Of a stretch of DNA of 64,000 nt, positions 46,627-58,670 are shown piece after piece. The notes under the pieces are model-generated. The model saw only the letters and a list, made by a program, of their open reading frames with translations. It had not been told where the DNA came from and did no database searches. Position numbers and translations under genes: made by a program. The first letter of the stretch is position 1. Every line of letters starts with the position of its first letter. The DNA lies in NCBI GenBank assembly GCA_023053545.1, contig JAKZAN010000005.1, positions 9,610,001 through 9,674,000 of the forward strand, written 5' to 3'. The DNA is from Lepidurus packardi (taxonomy: Eukaryota; Arthropoda; Branchiopoda; Notostraca; Triopsidae).

Positions 46627-47354
46627 GTATTTTTTATGCTTCAAATGTTGGGGAACTAAAAAGAAAGCGTAGTTTTTGCTCATTTGCATGAAGCTAGTAA
46701 GCCCCTGGAGCTCATAATCATGGTTTTACACGTGCCGCACGCAGGAGTCTAAAAGAAAGCGAGATTCGTTTGCTCCGAGGTACTTTGGTTCAACTCACTT
46801 GGGGATTGCGCTAAGCGAGACTCCTATTGCAATTTGCTTCAGACGACTCCTTTAGCATTCTGATAGTTTTTTTATTAACCCTCACTTCCCTAAGGAGCCA
46901 CGCAGGAATGCTGTATCTTCGAAAATAACGAAGTTTTGCGTAAAGTGCTACAAGTCCACGAAATCCCACGCGGAGCTAACACAAAAGTGGAATAAGAATG
47001 TAGTTCTACAAATGCCAAATTATAAAACGTAAATGTAAACTTTTCTTGTGTAACGTACTAGGCTTTATTTCACAAGCGACGAGGATAACGACTGACTCTA
47101 TTCAGTGTAACCAACATCAATATATAAAACAGACAATATAGCAAAGGACAAGGTCAAACTACTATGAAGGACATGCCAATCGAATCCTACGGTTAGGTCA
47201 CACACCACTACAGCTACCAAAGGCACTCTTACACGTGTACCCTATCCAAAATTGTGTAGGTGATCCTACCAGCCAGGTTACAAAATTTGCCCTTATGCCT
47301 ACAGAATTAGTCTGAACGCCATTTAATTAGCATCAGGGTAAAAGACTAAATATC
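46627..47354. other. Spacer between the two tRNA genes
   Basis: About 730 bp with no gene recognised. The sequences flanking the two tRNA copies are not obviously similar outside the tRNA itself. Confidence 0.5.
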
Positions 47355-47374
47355 GCCTCCGTGGCGCAATCGGC

Positions 47375-47411
<37 letters not shown>

Positions 47412-47428
47412 GAGTCCACCCGGGGGCG
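47355..47428 (+). tRNA. tRNA-Asn (anticodon GTT), copy 2
   Basis: Identical over all 74 nt to the copy 802 bp upstream. Followed by a T run (ATTTTTTTG), which fits an RNA polymerase III terminator. Confidence 0.97.
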
Positions 47429-47673
47429 AATTTTTTTGCCCTCTCGTTTTTACCTCTCCGTGTCATTTTCCGGCATTTTTTGGTAACAATTCTTCTTGTA
47501 TTCTGATTCATTTTATATAGTCTATGATTGTAATCATTAAATGGGGCTTTAGTTAATTAGAAACACATTGAATTTATTTTGTTCGCCGGAAATGTCGCAA
47601 GTCGTGGTTCAATTCTCAGTTCCACGTTCGTAAACAGCCGTGTCGCTGAGAAATTCCATTTTTCGCATTTAAA

Positions 47674-48682
47674 ATGCTAAAAGTAAGTTCAGTTTTGATT
47701 ACCTTCTTAATTCTCTTGTATGTTTCTATGCATTTAAATATAATTTTTCTTACAAAGGGTTTGGTTGGAATTGTAACGGGCGGCGCTTCAGGCTTAGGCC
47801 GCGCCACTGTAGAACGCATCGTGCACCAAGGCGGCAAAGTAGTTTTATGCGATCTGCCGACTTCCCAAGGCAGCAAAGTAGCTGCCGAAAACTCCGACAA
47901 TATACTATTTGTTCCAACTGACGCAAGTCTTCTTTATTGTCTTATTTCTATTATAATCAAGTTTTAAATTCCAGGTTACATCCGAGAAAGATGTCACTGA
48001 AGCTTTAGCGCGCGCCAAATCGAAATTTGGACGCTTGGACGTTGCTGTCAACTGCGCAGGCATTGGTGTAGCATTCAAAACCTACAACTTTAACAAGAGT
48101 CTGCCGCATAAACTCGATGACTTCATTAAAGTCCTCATGGTAACCTAACCGTCTTATAAAAACCTTTCATTTACTTTGAAAATTTCGAATGATAGGTCAA
48201 CACCGTTGGAACCTTTAACGTCATTCGACTTGCAGCAGGTTTAATAGGCCAAAACGAGCCTAACGCCGATGGACAACGAGGCGTTATCGTGAACACAGCC
48301 AGCATTGCTGCATTTGAAGGCCAAATGGGCCAAGCCGCCTATTCCGCCAGCAAAGGAGCCATCGTCGGCATGACTCTCCCCATCGCCCGTGATTTAGCTT
48401 CCCAAGGCATTCGAGTCTGCACCGTCGCTCCAGGTTACACACACATTTATCCTTAAAATCAATTGCCCGTAATATGTCTGTTTATTCCTAGGTCTATTTG
48501 ACACTCCATTACTGCAGTCTTTGCCCGAAAAGGCACGCAATCATCTCGCAAAGACAGTTCCTTTCCCACCTCGCTTGGGCCACCCAGACGAGTTCGCCCA
48601 AGTGGTGCAAAGCATCATTACTAACCCCATGTTAAACGGTGAAGTGATCCGCGTTGATGGTGCCCTCAGAATGCAACTGTAA
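47674..48682 (+). CDS. HSD17B10: 17beta-hydroxysteroid dehydrogenase 10 / 3-hydroxyacyl-CoA dehydrogenase type 2
   Basis: Mitochondrial NAD-dependent short-chain dehydrogenase: oxidises 3-hydroxyacyl-CoA (isoleucine and branched fatty acid breakdown) and, in animals studied, is also a subunit of mitochondrial RNase P. Exons 47674-47682 (only 9 nt), 47758-47922, 47975-48139, 48196-48433, 48492-48682 join in phase to 255 residues. TGGASGLG (residues 10-17) binds NAD; VNCAG follows; the catalytic triad is Ser149, Tyr162 and Lys166 (NTAS...YSASK). [24 protein letters not shown] and [11 protein letters not shown] match HSD17B10 rather than other SDRs. The intron after 47922 has a GC donor (GAC|GCAAGT), required to give PTD-VTSEKDV. 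Confidence 0.96.
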
Positions 48683-49968
48683 AACCCATTAGAAATCGAA
48701 ATTTGTAATTGCCCTAGAATTGTTAAGGTGAGCTGCCTATTTTAGCTACAAATAAACCAATTTAAATCTGCCACGAAAGATATTATCTTTATCTAAACTA
48801 AATAAACAAAAAAAAAACAGGGGGAAAGTACATACTTAGTAAATAAGTTAATAATTCGATTTTCCTTTCTAGAATCAAGCTGACGTAAGACAAGTTTTAT
48901 ATTTCAGATCTCTTTGAGTTTATAACCTCTTAAAAGGGGGCAAGTAATTAATTTTCAATTTATGGCAAGTACTTCAATGCTTAATTTACATTCATAAATC
49001 GAGACTTTGAAGTATTAGTAGCTTATCTGGCTCTTCCTTTTATTGCAGTTTGGGCGCACTTCGCACAGTCTGGCTTGTGTCATCATCATCTGCAAATCAT
49101 TCCCCCTCCCCTTTTTGGCCTCTCAACACCACATGTGCAAGAAAACCTATTTCCTTTCCTTCAACTTGATTTTGGACGGAACATTTCCGCACCTCTTCCT
49201 CCTGTAACCCCATTTTAAGGCAGAAAAGGGATAAAAGTTCCGTTTCGGGACCTATTTGGGGACGCAACTTCCGCTTTTAAGGCGTTAAACTAGAGGATTA
49301 TCTATTCATTAAAAAAGGGGAGAAAGAAGTCTTATTTATTTGTTTAGAATACTGAAGCTCAAGTAGCAGTGGCTTGGGACGGAACGTAGTTTTTCTTTTA
49401 TATCTTTTATGCCAGCCCTGTGGGTGGCGATGACCGGAGGAGAATGAAGAGAACCTTTGACCCTTCCCTTTAAGCTTTTCCTGGGCGCTCAAAGAGAGAT
49501 AAAGTGGACTTGTTGACGTAGATCGTCTCCCGCTCCTGAAAGGCACCATCTTTTAACGCGCTGCCAAGAGCCAGTGTGGTCTAGGACGCTCTCGGTGATC
49601 CAGGTCCTATGGAAATGAGTTGATTTGAACAAAAGTTATTTGGTTTTAAAAAAGAAAAAAATAAGAAAGTTGTGATTTTTTGGAGGGATTTCTTCAATGG
49701 AATGTGTTGGTTTAACCGGGGGATTTGTGACAAGTTTGGCGATTGCCGAAGGATTCCAGAAGTTCGTGTAGGAGGTTGTAGTCAAAGAATATAAGGCTGA
49801 GATTAAGATAAGGAGGAAAGACGGCGAGATAAATCGGAATAGAAAATCTATTTTTTTTTTTCTTGACAAGTGCATTCAGAACTCGTCAAAAAGGAGCGCA
49901 GTCGCCTAGGGTTTGCATCTAAAAAGGTTCATAGTGGATAGAAACTGAATGTGCGTGTGTTTCTCATC
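48683..49968. other. Intergenic region HSD17B10 to fibulin
   Basis: About 1.3 kb. AATAAA at 48751-48756, some 70 bp after the HSD17B10 stop, is its likely poly(A) signal. The rest should contain the fibulin promoter and 5' untranslated region. No coding sequence recognised. Confidence 0.5.
48751..48756 (+). terminator. Poly(A) signal AATAAA for HSD17B10
   Basis: Canonical hexamer about 70 bp downstream of the stop codon. Confidence 0.5.
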
Positions 49969-52900
49969 ATGTTGCACCATAAATACGGTCCATCACTTGC
50001 CCTGCTCTTCACTTTAATCTTCCCCAGCATCACAGGTACAAATTTTTCTTCATATTTCTTCAAAGTTTCTGAAAAGTAACCCAATTGCCATAAGTTATTT
50101 CCGAATGTATTACTCGAGGTAGTATAGTTTCATTTCTGATTTGAAGCTCGTGTAGTGCAAATGAAGTTTTGTGAATTTTGTGCGTTTTTGCATTTTGAGC
50201 TTTAACTCTTTTAGGGGATTTGGAGCCTACGTTTTCACGATGTTGTAATTTGGGGATGAATTGGGGCCAAGAAGGATTGCAATGTGCAGCTTTTCCAGCC
50301 CCTGTGACCGGAATTCCGGCGGAACAGCAAGCTGTGTGCTTATCTACTGTTCAGATTTGTTGCATGCGAAAACACCGGTGAGTTTGACTCGATTTTTCAA
50401 CGAGTATGACACCGACCAAAATGATTATCAAGATCCGCCCACACTTATTTTGATGTTGTATTATAACCCACGTAACGTAAAATTATCATGCTAATAGTGT
50501 ATACAAGTTATTCGAATGAATGCGGAAAATTCTTCGACACTTTTATCTGTCGTTTATTTTCACTCCCCACATTTTCTTTGTTTCCATTGCAGTTTCATTA
50601 TTTTTAAACAGTTATAATTGTTTAAAAGTATTGGTTTCTAAATTATCGATTATTACGAATTCGTTGTTAAATTTCTTGTGGAAACTTTTTGTTGTTACCA
50701 ATCGTACAAAAGTTTCTTTAAGTAATAGAAATCGTTAGATCTTTTCATTGTCGAAAGTTCCTCATCAGGTGAAAGTCTATTTTTACTTAAGTAGACGAGC
50801 TGGGGAGAGACCATTACTTAAATTCATACTCTATTATATTTGTTAGGGAACGTCAATGTGAAGCTGGAAAATTGTCTGCTAAAGCCGATAAAGAATGCCG
50901 GGTCACGCGTGAGACAGGCGGCGAATCCCATCGCGTAATTCAAACTAAAATTTCATATTTTTATGAACCCCTTTCCTATCTAAGAAAGAACATTTCGTGT
51001 TTAGGATTGCTGCGAAGGCTGCAAATTAGGATTAGTGGCCGGAACTATGGCTATGGGTTGTAGTTTCCGTAGCTTTAGATTTGGGATGCCATGGGATGAA
51101 GCGTTTGTTAGTTGCTGCCAGCAAATTTTGCCTCAGTCTTCGTTCAACACGTCGCCTTTGCCCCGCCCAGGTGGTTCTGGACCTCGTTTACCTCCTCCTA
51201 CGCCTCCTTCACCTGTAGTCACGCCATTTAGCCAGAATTTGCCTAATCCCAATCCTATTCCTCCTGAATCTTCTGGTAAATCTTGTCAGTTTGCTTCCCG
51301 GAAAGAAATTGATAGTTTGCTTGGATTTTAGGTCAGGATCTTTGCTCGCTCTTTCCCAATGAGCTTTGCGCGCAAATTTGCGTCCCTACATCTAATTCCT
51401 ACAGGTGTGAGTGCCGCAATGGGTTTAACTTACTGGCAGATGGCAAATCATGCCAGCAAACCGCACAGATTGATCGCTGTAATTTGAATAACCCATGTTC
51501 CCAGAAATGTATCGATACTGGCCTTGCAATTGAGTGTGCCTGCAACCCTGGCTACCAACTTGGCTCTGATCTACGAACTTGCCATGGTAAACTTCCAATT
51601 TCGCCCTTGTCTTGAATTACGTGGCTGATTAAAACTCAATTATTTAAATGTTTATTCGAATTAGTTTAGCTCATTATTATACTATTACACTTCCATTATA
51701 GCTTCCTTAAGTGTGTTTTAAACATTAGACGTGGATGAGTGCAGTTTGGGAGCAGATAATTGCGACCCCGTAACGCAGGTCTGTGTTAACGAGCCTGGTA
51801 ATTTCCGTTGTATTGCCAATGAGGGCGGGGCTAGAGGGAGATCGCCTTCTGGTGCTGCTTCAAGTGGAAATTCGTGGGGAAACCAGGAAAGTGGGCGTTG
51901 CCCTGCAGGCTTTCGGTACAATTTCCAGTCACGCGTTTGTGACGGTAATAATTCCTCCATTTCTTGAAACGAACTTTCGAATTTACTCTTGTAATGTCAG
52001 ATATTGATGAGTGTGTGAATCCGAGGGCGTGTCCAGCCTTGACTTCTTGTGAAAACACGATTGGATCGTTTACGTGTGGGCGGGTACCAGTAGAAGAGTG
52101 CAGAACAGGGTACCGGTTTGATATAGCTTTGCGAACTTGCGTAGGTATATCAAGTCCCATTTTCGCAGTTTCAAGTTTCTTCTTCGAATTCGAGATTTTG
52201 ATTTTCAGATATTGATGAATGTGAACGGGCCGACACTTGCCCCCGTACCAAACCGCTTTGCATAAACACACCAGGATCATTTGTATGCCAATGGCGAGAA
52301 CCCATAATTCCCAGTGCTGCTAATTCATGTCCTGCTGGCTATAAATTCAATACTTTGCTACAATCTTGTGAAGGTAACCTTTCGACTGAATTTTTTGTTC
52401 GCGGTGGTGAATTTTTTGCTTTGGGATTGTGTAGTAGTTGGCTGTCTGCTGGGTTTTGTGTTTGGCGGCGCTATTTTGATTCAATTAATCCTTTAATTAG
52501 CACTAACTGTCGAATGCTGAAAAGTGATTGCGGGTTAAGAAAATTAACATGCATGGGAAAGTTTTAACACTCGTCAGGTGATTTTTGAGCATTTGGAAGT
52601 ATCGGAATGGAATGTTAATTTCTGTTTTTTCGACTTTGGGGACTCATAGATGTCGATGAGTGCGGCGAGAATTTGCATGCGTGCAATCCGTATCAGGAAA
52701 TGTGCGTTAATGAGCAAGGCAAGTACCGGTGCGACAGGATTGAGCCCGTGAATGCCGAAAGTGACGAGAATGAGTCTAACTGCCCCTCGGGCTACGTTTA
52801 TGATGAAGATGACCTCGTTTGTTTAGGTATTTTACGGTCAAAAGGAGATGTTTTGGGGGGATTTTCAGAAGTTTCCGCTAATTTAATCAGTATTTTATAG

Positions 52901-55900
52901 ACTTGGATGAGTGTCTAGAAGCTGCATTGCAAGAAAAGACGCTGTGCAAACAGGAAGAGAGATGCATCAATACCGAAGGAGCGTATCAATGCGTGGCAGG
53001 TTGTCCGAAAGGATTTCAACCAGGTGTGCAAGAGTTATTGGAACGTTGCGTAGATATAGATGAATGTGCTGCTCGAGGCTCGAGTCATACCTGCACTTTA
53101 GCTGAAAGGTAATTGTTATCAATCTATTTCGTTTACTTGTACTTTTGTTACTTAATTGATTTTTTTTTCGCATTTCATTTTGTAGGTGTGTAAATACGAT
53201 CGGGTCGTACAGGTGTGAAAATTTACGTCCTACTTTACACACGTCAACAGTAGGCAGTTTCTCGACTGTGACCACGCCCACTCCTCGCCAAGGTAGTTGT
53301 TGCTTAAATGTGTCTTCAGTTAAGGCTACTTTAATTTTATTTTGTGTTTACATTTTATTTAGCGCGCACAACTACGGCAAGTCGAGTTACGAATAACGTG
53401 ACAATAAGAGGGGAAGTGGAGTGTCCATTAGGGTATCAGAAGGACGCGAGTGGGCGTTGCAAAGACCTGAACGAGTGCATGGAGGGTAGCCACGCTTGCA
53501 AACGAGGGGAAGAAGACTGTGTCAATACACCGGGCTCTTATCGTTGCAAACCCCTTTCGCCCTGTTTGCCAGGCTTTAAGCGAGATACCACGACGGGCAA
53601 GTGCGTGGATGTGGATGAATGCACGGAAAAGAAGCATAATTGCCCAGCCACCGCACTTTGCGTTAATCAGTACGGCAATTTCGTCTGCCGACCCTTCCCA
53701 CCCTGCCCCCCAGGCCATCGCTACAATGTCGAAGCCCGTTATTGTCAAGGTTTTTTAAAATAACTTACAATGCGTAGTTCTTAGACCGCTTGGGCTGCTT
53801 TATATGTGCTTTTGCGTGTTGGAATGATCTCATAATATTTATTTACATTATGTATTATATTTTTCCTCAAATTACCACTAAAAGCCAACTTTCAAGTAGT
53901 TCCCTTTATGTAATCGATCTGCTTTGATGGGTTTTTATCGATATTTTCCCAATTTTGAATTTGTTCGATTATTAGCGGTTCTAAAACAACTTCTGTAGTT
54001 TTATTTCGTACTTTAACATGTTTACAAGTGTTAGTTGTCGAAAAACTATTTAGTAGTGTATGAATTTTTGCAGATATTGACGAATGCGCAGAATCCGTCC
54101 ATAACTGCACTGTGGGTAGTCAAGCGTGTATTAACGCAGTAGGGGCTTTCCGTTGCGTCGATCGTGAACCAACTTGTTCATACGGATACCGGTACAATCC
54201 TAGCCAGCAGCAGTGCATTGGTAAGTAGTTTGGGAATCCTTTCTTTCGTTTTCTTGTGGCTTGTGTTTACGGCGCTGCGAAAGTGTCGTATATAAAAAAG
54301 AAGGATACAACAAACCCTAAAGTGTTCACCCAGACGTGGATGAATGCGCCGAGTCAGCAACCCGTTGCTCAGCCGACCAAGATTGCGTTAACGCGCCCGG
54401 ATCCTTCCAATGCGTAACACGCACTACTACAACTGCCGCACCTACGACCACGCCTACTCCCGCACAGACCAAAGAAAGATGCGCAGACGGCTACCGGTTT
54501 AATCGACGCAACAAAACGTGTTTGGGTATTGCCAGTACTTGCTCCTTTTAGGCCCCTTAACCATCGCAAACTAAACCAGCACGTGTACTTAACTAGCTTG
54601 GCTGAAAATTGTTTTTTGGGGGTTGAAAGTACTATACTTATTACACATTTCCAATTTTTAGATATCGATGAGTGCGCAGAAGATCGCGATGTATGTAATA
54701 AAGCTACCGAAAGTTGTGTTAATGAACCAGGAGGCTATCGTTGTGTGCCTATTCCTCCTAAAACAACTTCTACTACAACTACGACAACCACGACCACGCC
54801 TCCTCCTACTACCCGTGCGCAGACACCAGCACCACCTCCTACACGTGCGCAAACCCCGCCCCCTGCACTTCCAGTAGCTCCCCATGGTTCCAATTGTCCT
54901 GCTGGCCATCGCTATCATATTCTCTCCAAAAGATGCGTTGGTAACCGAAATTGAACTCTCAAAATTATTAAAATCTATGCGATTGCTTAATTGTTTATTT
55001 TGTGTAGATGTTAATGAATGCGTAGAAGGAAGTCCTTGCCGGGGGAACCAACAGTGCGAGAATACTGTTGGAAGCTATGTTTGTCGTTGTGCGATCGGTT
55101 TCCGGTTTCACGATCGAACTCAACAATGCGAGGGTACGAAACGGACATGGGTGTTTTTTTTTTCTAAATCGTAAAAATGTTGAGTTATTGAGGAATTTTA
55201 AGAACAGCTTTATGTAATTTAAAAAGAGAAGGCTTTACCTATATAATATGCACTGTTGCTCTAACTTTGGCTGCATGGCTTATAGATATTAACGAGTGCT
55301 CATCAGAGTCGCATAACTGCCTGCCTTCGCAACGCTGCGATAACACCGTAGGCTCGTTTTCTTGCGTTCGAATGACTTCTTGTGGTACTGGCTACACCTT
55401 CAATTCTGGTACTGGCGAATGTGAAGGTAAAAAGAAATGAACTTGGCAGTTCTCTATCCCTTAAAAAAAGGAATTAACACGTACAACGCCACTAATAACC
55501 CCGCTTTAGACGATGACGAATGTTCCCTGGGTTCCGATAATTGTCAACGATTGGGACATAGCTTTGTTTGCCGGAACACGCAAGGATCTTTCCGATGCGA
55601 CAGACGAGTGTGCGAAGCTGGGTTCAAACTTAATACAGGAGGAAAATGTACTCCTATAATTTGCCCTGACGGCTTTAGTTTGGACGTCAGAGATCAATGC
55701 TTGGGTACGGAAAAAACTAACATTCTTTGGTGAAAACCTTAATATTCGGGATGTCTTTCTGAGGAACAATGCTTAGGATCGTTTTAGCTCTTTTCTGTAG
55801 TTAATTGTAATGTTTCTTAAGATATGGACGAGTGTACTAGAGGAAATCCTTGCTCGTCCAACCAACGCTGTGTGAACACAGTAGGGTCTTACACTTGCCA

Positions 55901-57963
55901 AGATGTCCCTAACGCAGATTGCCCACGCGGCTACGAGTTTAGTGAAGCCCAAAGAAGATGTGTTGGTAATTTTCATTTAGAAGTTGCAAAGGATGAAGTT
56001 GAGTTAGGAACTTTCGGCGGTATCGAAATTTGCAGATGTGGATGAGTGTGCCAAAGGAACAAATGACTGCCGACGAGGTCAAACATGCCAAAACAAACCC
56101 GGAGGCTACGACTGCGTTTGTGCACAAGGCTATCAATTGAAGGATCGCGATTGTGTCGATTTTGATGAATGCGAACATTTTGGCGGATCCCAAGTAATGA
56201 TTTGTATTTATCGACTTCTAGACTTTTTAAGTAATTAACAAAATCGTAAAACATCGTATTCCTAAATGTTTTGTGAAATTGCTATGTTTAAAAACTTTAC
56301 TGCAAGATTTTTTTAGCAGATTTTTAAAATTATTAATACTATTACTTTTCATTTGTAAATTTTTATCTGTTTTTAATTATTGTGCCATAGTTGTGTGCAA
56401 GCTATGTTTAAAAACTTTACTGCAAGATTTTTTTAGCAGATTTTGAAAATGATTAATACTAGTACTTTTCATTTTTAAATTTTTATCTATTTTTAATTAT
56501 TGTGCCATAGTTGTGTGCAAGCTATGTTTAAAAACTTTACTGCAAGATTTTTTTTAGCAGATTTTGAAAGTGATTAATACTATTACTTTTCATTTTTAAA
56601 TTTTTATCTATTTTTAATTGTTGTGCCATAGTTGTGTGCAAGCCATGTTTGCGTGAACACACCCGGTTCTTATCGGTGTGATTGTAAAGAGGGATTCCGT
56701 ACCCAAGGCCAAACCTGCGTTGGTAATTGCGACGTGTACGTTTTTAAAATTGTGGTAATTTCTCGAGTAATCTTTTTTACAGATATTGATGAGTGTAGCG
56801 AAACGCCTAGATTATGTCAACATAACTGCGTGAATACGTGGGGCTCTTACCAGTGCACTTGCGATTCGGGGTACACTATCAACTCGGATAATAGGTAATT
56901 CGAACTTGAATTGATGTTATTTGAGAGATGCTCTATTTATATGCATTTAACTTTACTAGAGTATTCAATTACGTCGATTTGTCTTTCCTATATGCATGTG
57001 TGAATCTATTCGTAGGTCCTGCCAAGATATAGACGAATGTGAGCAATACCGCGAAAGGGGACTCTGCAACGGATTATGCGTTAACAAACCAGGCAGTTAC
57101 GTTTGCAGTTGTCCTGAAGGATACCGTTTATCCGGTGATAGTCGTACTTGTCAAGGTTCGAATCCATATTTTGTTTCCAAGGAAAATAAGAAAGCTAAGC
57201 TAACTTCTGTTTGTTAGATATTGACGAATGCACTGCAGGCAACCGCTGCCAACGCGATGAAATCTGCTTGAATACCAGAGGCGGTTACCACTGCAATTCG
57301 ATTGTTTGCCCACCGAATTACGTCAAGGACCAAGAGCATAGAAAGTATGTCTATTTCATTTCACTCAATCCCCCAAACTTAACTAACTCATGGAGCATGT
57401 GAGCTTTGATTCTTTGTTGATTTGAAAATGGGGGATATTTGTTGTTTTGATGGACAATAGTAGTTTTGGATAATTTGCTAATGGCTGTTTTCTTGTATGT
57501 TCGCTTTTCTGGGCGCGCCTGCTGCTGCTGATTTGAAAAAAAAAATAGTCGGTGTAAAAGAAGTTCTTTGGAATGCCACACCTGGGACTCGGAATGCCTG
57601 CGGCGACCTGTGAGCTACTCCTACAACTTCCTCACCTTCCCTTCCAAGATTCCCATTCCCCGGACAGGGTCGTTGGACTTGTTTACGATGAGGGGCCCCA
57701 ATTGGCCGTCAAGTCGGGTGGATTTCAAGCTTAAAATGCTGATCAGCGGGGCGGTACCTGCTCCTGGAGTTACGGTGGCGAGCGAAGATTTTTTTCAACT
57801 AAGGAAAATGGCTCAAAATCAAGCTGTTTTGGCGCTTACACAATCGGTGCAGGGTCCACAAGTGATTGACTTGGAGCTCGTCATGGATATGTACCAAGGA
57901 AGCTCCTTTGGAGGCGTAGCTGTCGCCAAAATCAAGATTTATGTCACCCAATACGAGTTTTAA
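49969..57963 (+). CDS. FBLN1: Fibulin-1, C-type end
   Basis: Secreted calcium-binding matrix glycoprotein of basement membranes. Twenty-five exons join in phase to 1,504 residues: 49969-50035, 50215-50377, 50847-50934, 51005-51275, 51332-51586, 51729-51944, 52001-52144, 52209-52373, 52650-52826, 52901-53108, 53186-53292, 53363-53749, 54074-54220, 54334-54525, 54662-54940, 55008-55133, 55286-55426, 55510-55704, 55822-55965, 56036-56193, 56632-56722, 56783-56894, 57016-57155, 57218-57344, 57549-57963. Signal peptide; an anaphylatoxin-like Cys-rich region (RCCNLG, QICCMR, DCCEGC, SCCQQ); a Pro-rich linker; about 22 EGF-like modules, most beginning D-[VILM]-[DN]-E-C (calcium-binding); then a fibulin-type C-terminal module. 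Most EGF exons are phase 1-1, one module per exon. Thr/Pro-rich linkers are inserted in several modules (53.2, 54.4 and 54.8 kb). Vertebrate fibulin-1 has nine EGF modules, so this one is greatly enlarged. The last exon resembles the isoform C end. Confidence 0.95.
56281..56640. repeat. Triplicated 120-bp unit carrying a splice acceptor
   Basis: Three head-to-tail copies start at 56281, 56401 and 56521 (period 120, the third one base longer), differing at a few positions. Each ends in TGTGCCATAG|TTGTGTGCAAG, the acceptor and first coding bases of fibulin exon 21. Only the third copy runs on into the true exon; the first two run into TATGTTTAA, an in-frame stop. Confidence 0.93.
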
Positions 57964-58163
57964 AGAAAAATCCTTTTTTTCTCATCCTTTAAACCACAGT
58001 CCTACAATTTGGTGCTTTTAATTAATCAGTAACAGTTTCGTGTTGGCTTTATTTGCATGTTAATTAATTCCGTTAATTATTGAATCTTTGTATAAGCCAC
58101 AATCTCCCAAAGGGATTACATTCGTAGCTTTAGAAATACCCTTTTTTCCTTTGTATTGTATAG

Positions 58164-58670
58164 TTATTTAGAACGTGAAGATTCGGTACTCTGCAAAAAA
58201 CAGTGCACCCCCAGAGATTACCGGTGTTTGGTCAACAATACCCTGACTATCACCTACCAATTTATATCCTTGCCCAGCGTAAGGAAATTGGATAAACCAA
58301 TGGTAATTTCGGAGTATTTTATTATCGTATCTTGAAAATAATTTAATTCTTTAGGTGTTAACAAGAATGCAGGCAGTAACGGTAGGCGGCGGGTGGTCTT
58401 ATAAAGTTACTTTTGATATTATCCAAGGGAATGATCTAGGATATTTCGGAATTTTGCAAGACGAAAATTTTGGTAAGTTTAGTATAGAATGATAGAATTT
58501 CGTTTTAGGTAAGTTGTTGGATTTCAGGTTCGCTGCAATTGGTGAGGCCTTTGACAGGGCCTCAGGTGTTGTCAGTCAAGATTCAGATGAACGTCATGAC
58601 TGCTGCTTTTAATACCGCAACCAAGCATTTGGCTATTGTGGATATTTTTGTGTCAGCTAATGAGTTTTAA
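58164..58670 (+). CDS. FBLN1: Fibulin-1 alternative 3' exons (D-type end)
   Basis: Three exons, 58164-58302, 58355-58472 and 58528-58670, can replace the last exon: the first accepts the same phase-2 donor at 57344. They encode NYLEREDSVLCKKQCTPRDY..., then TITYQFISLP, then a fibulin-type module ending IVDIFVSANEF and TAA, giving a 1,499-residue isoform. The CxxxC with PRDYRC and the following beta-rich region match the isoform D end of vertebrate fibulin-1. Both alternative ends finish with similar short strands (VTQYEF and VSANEF). Expression of both is inferred. Confidence 0.9.
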
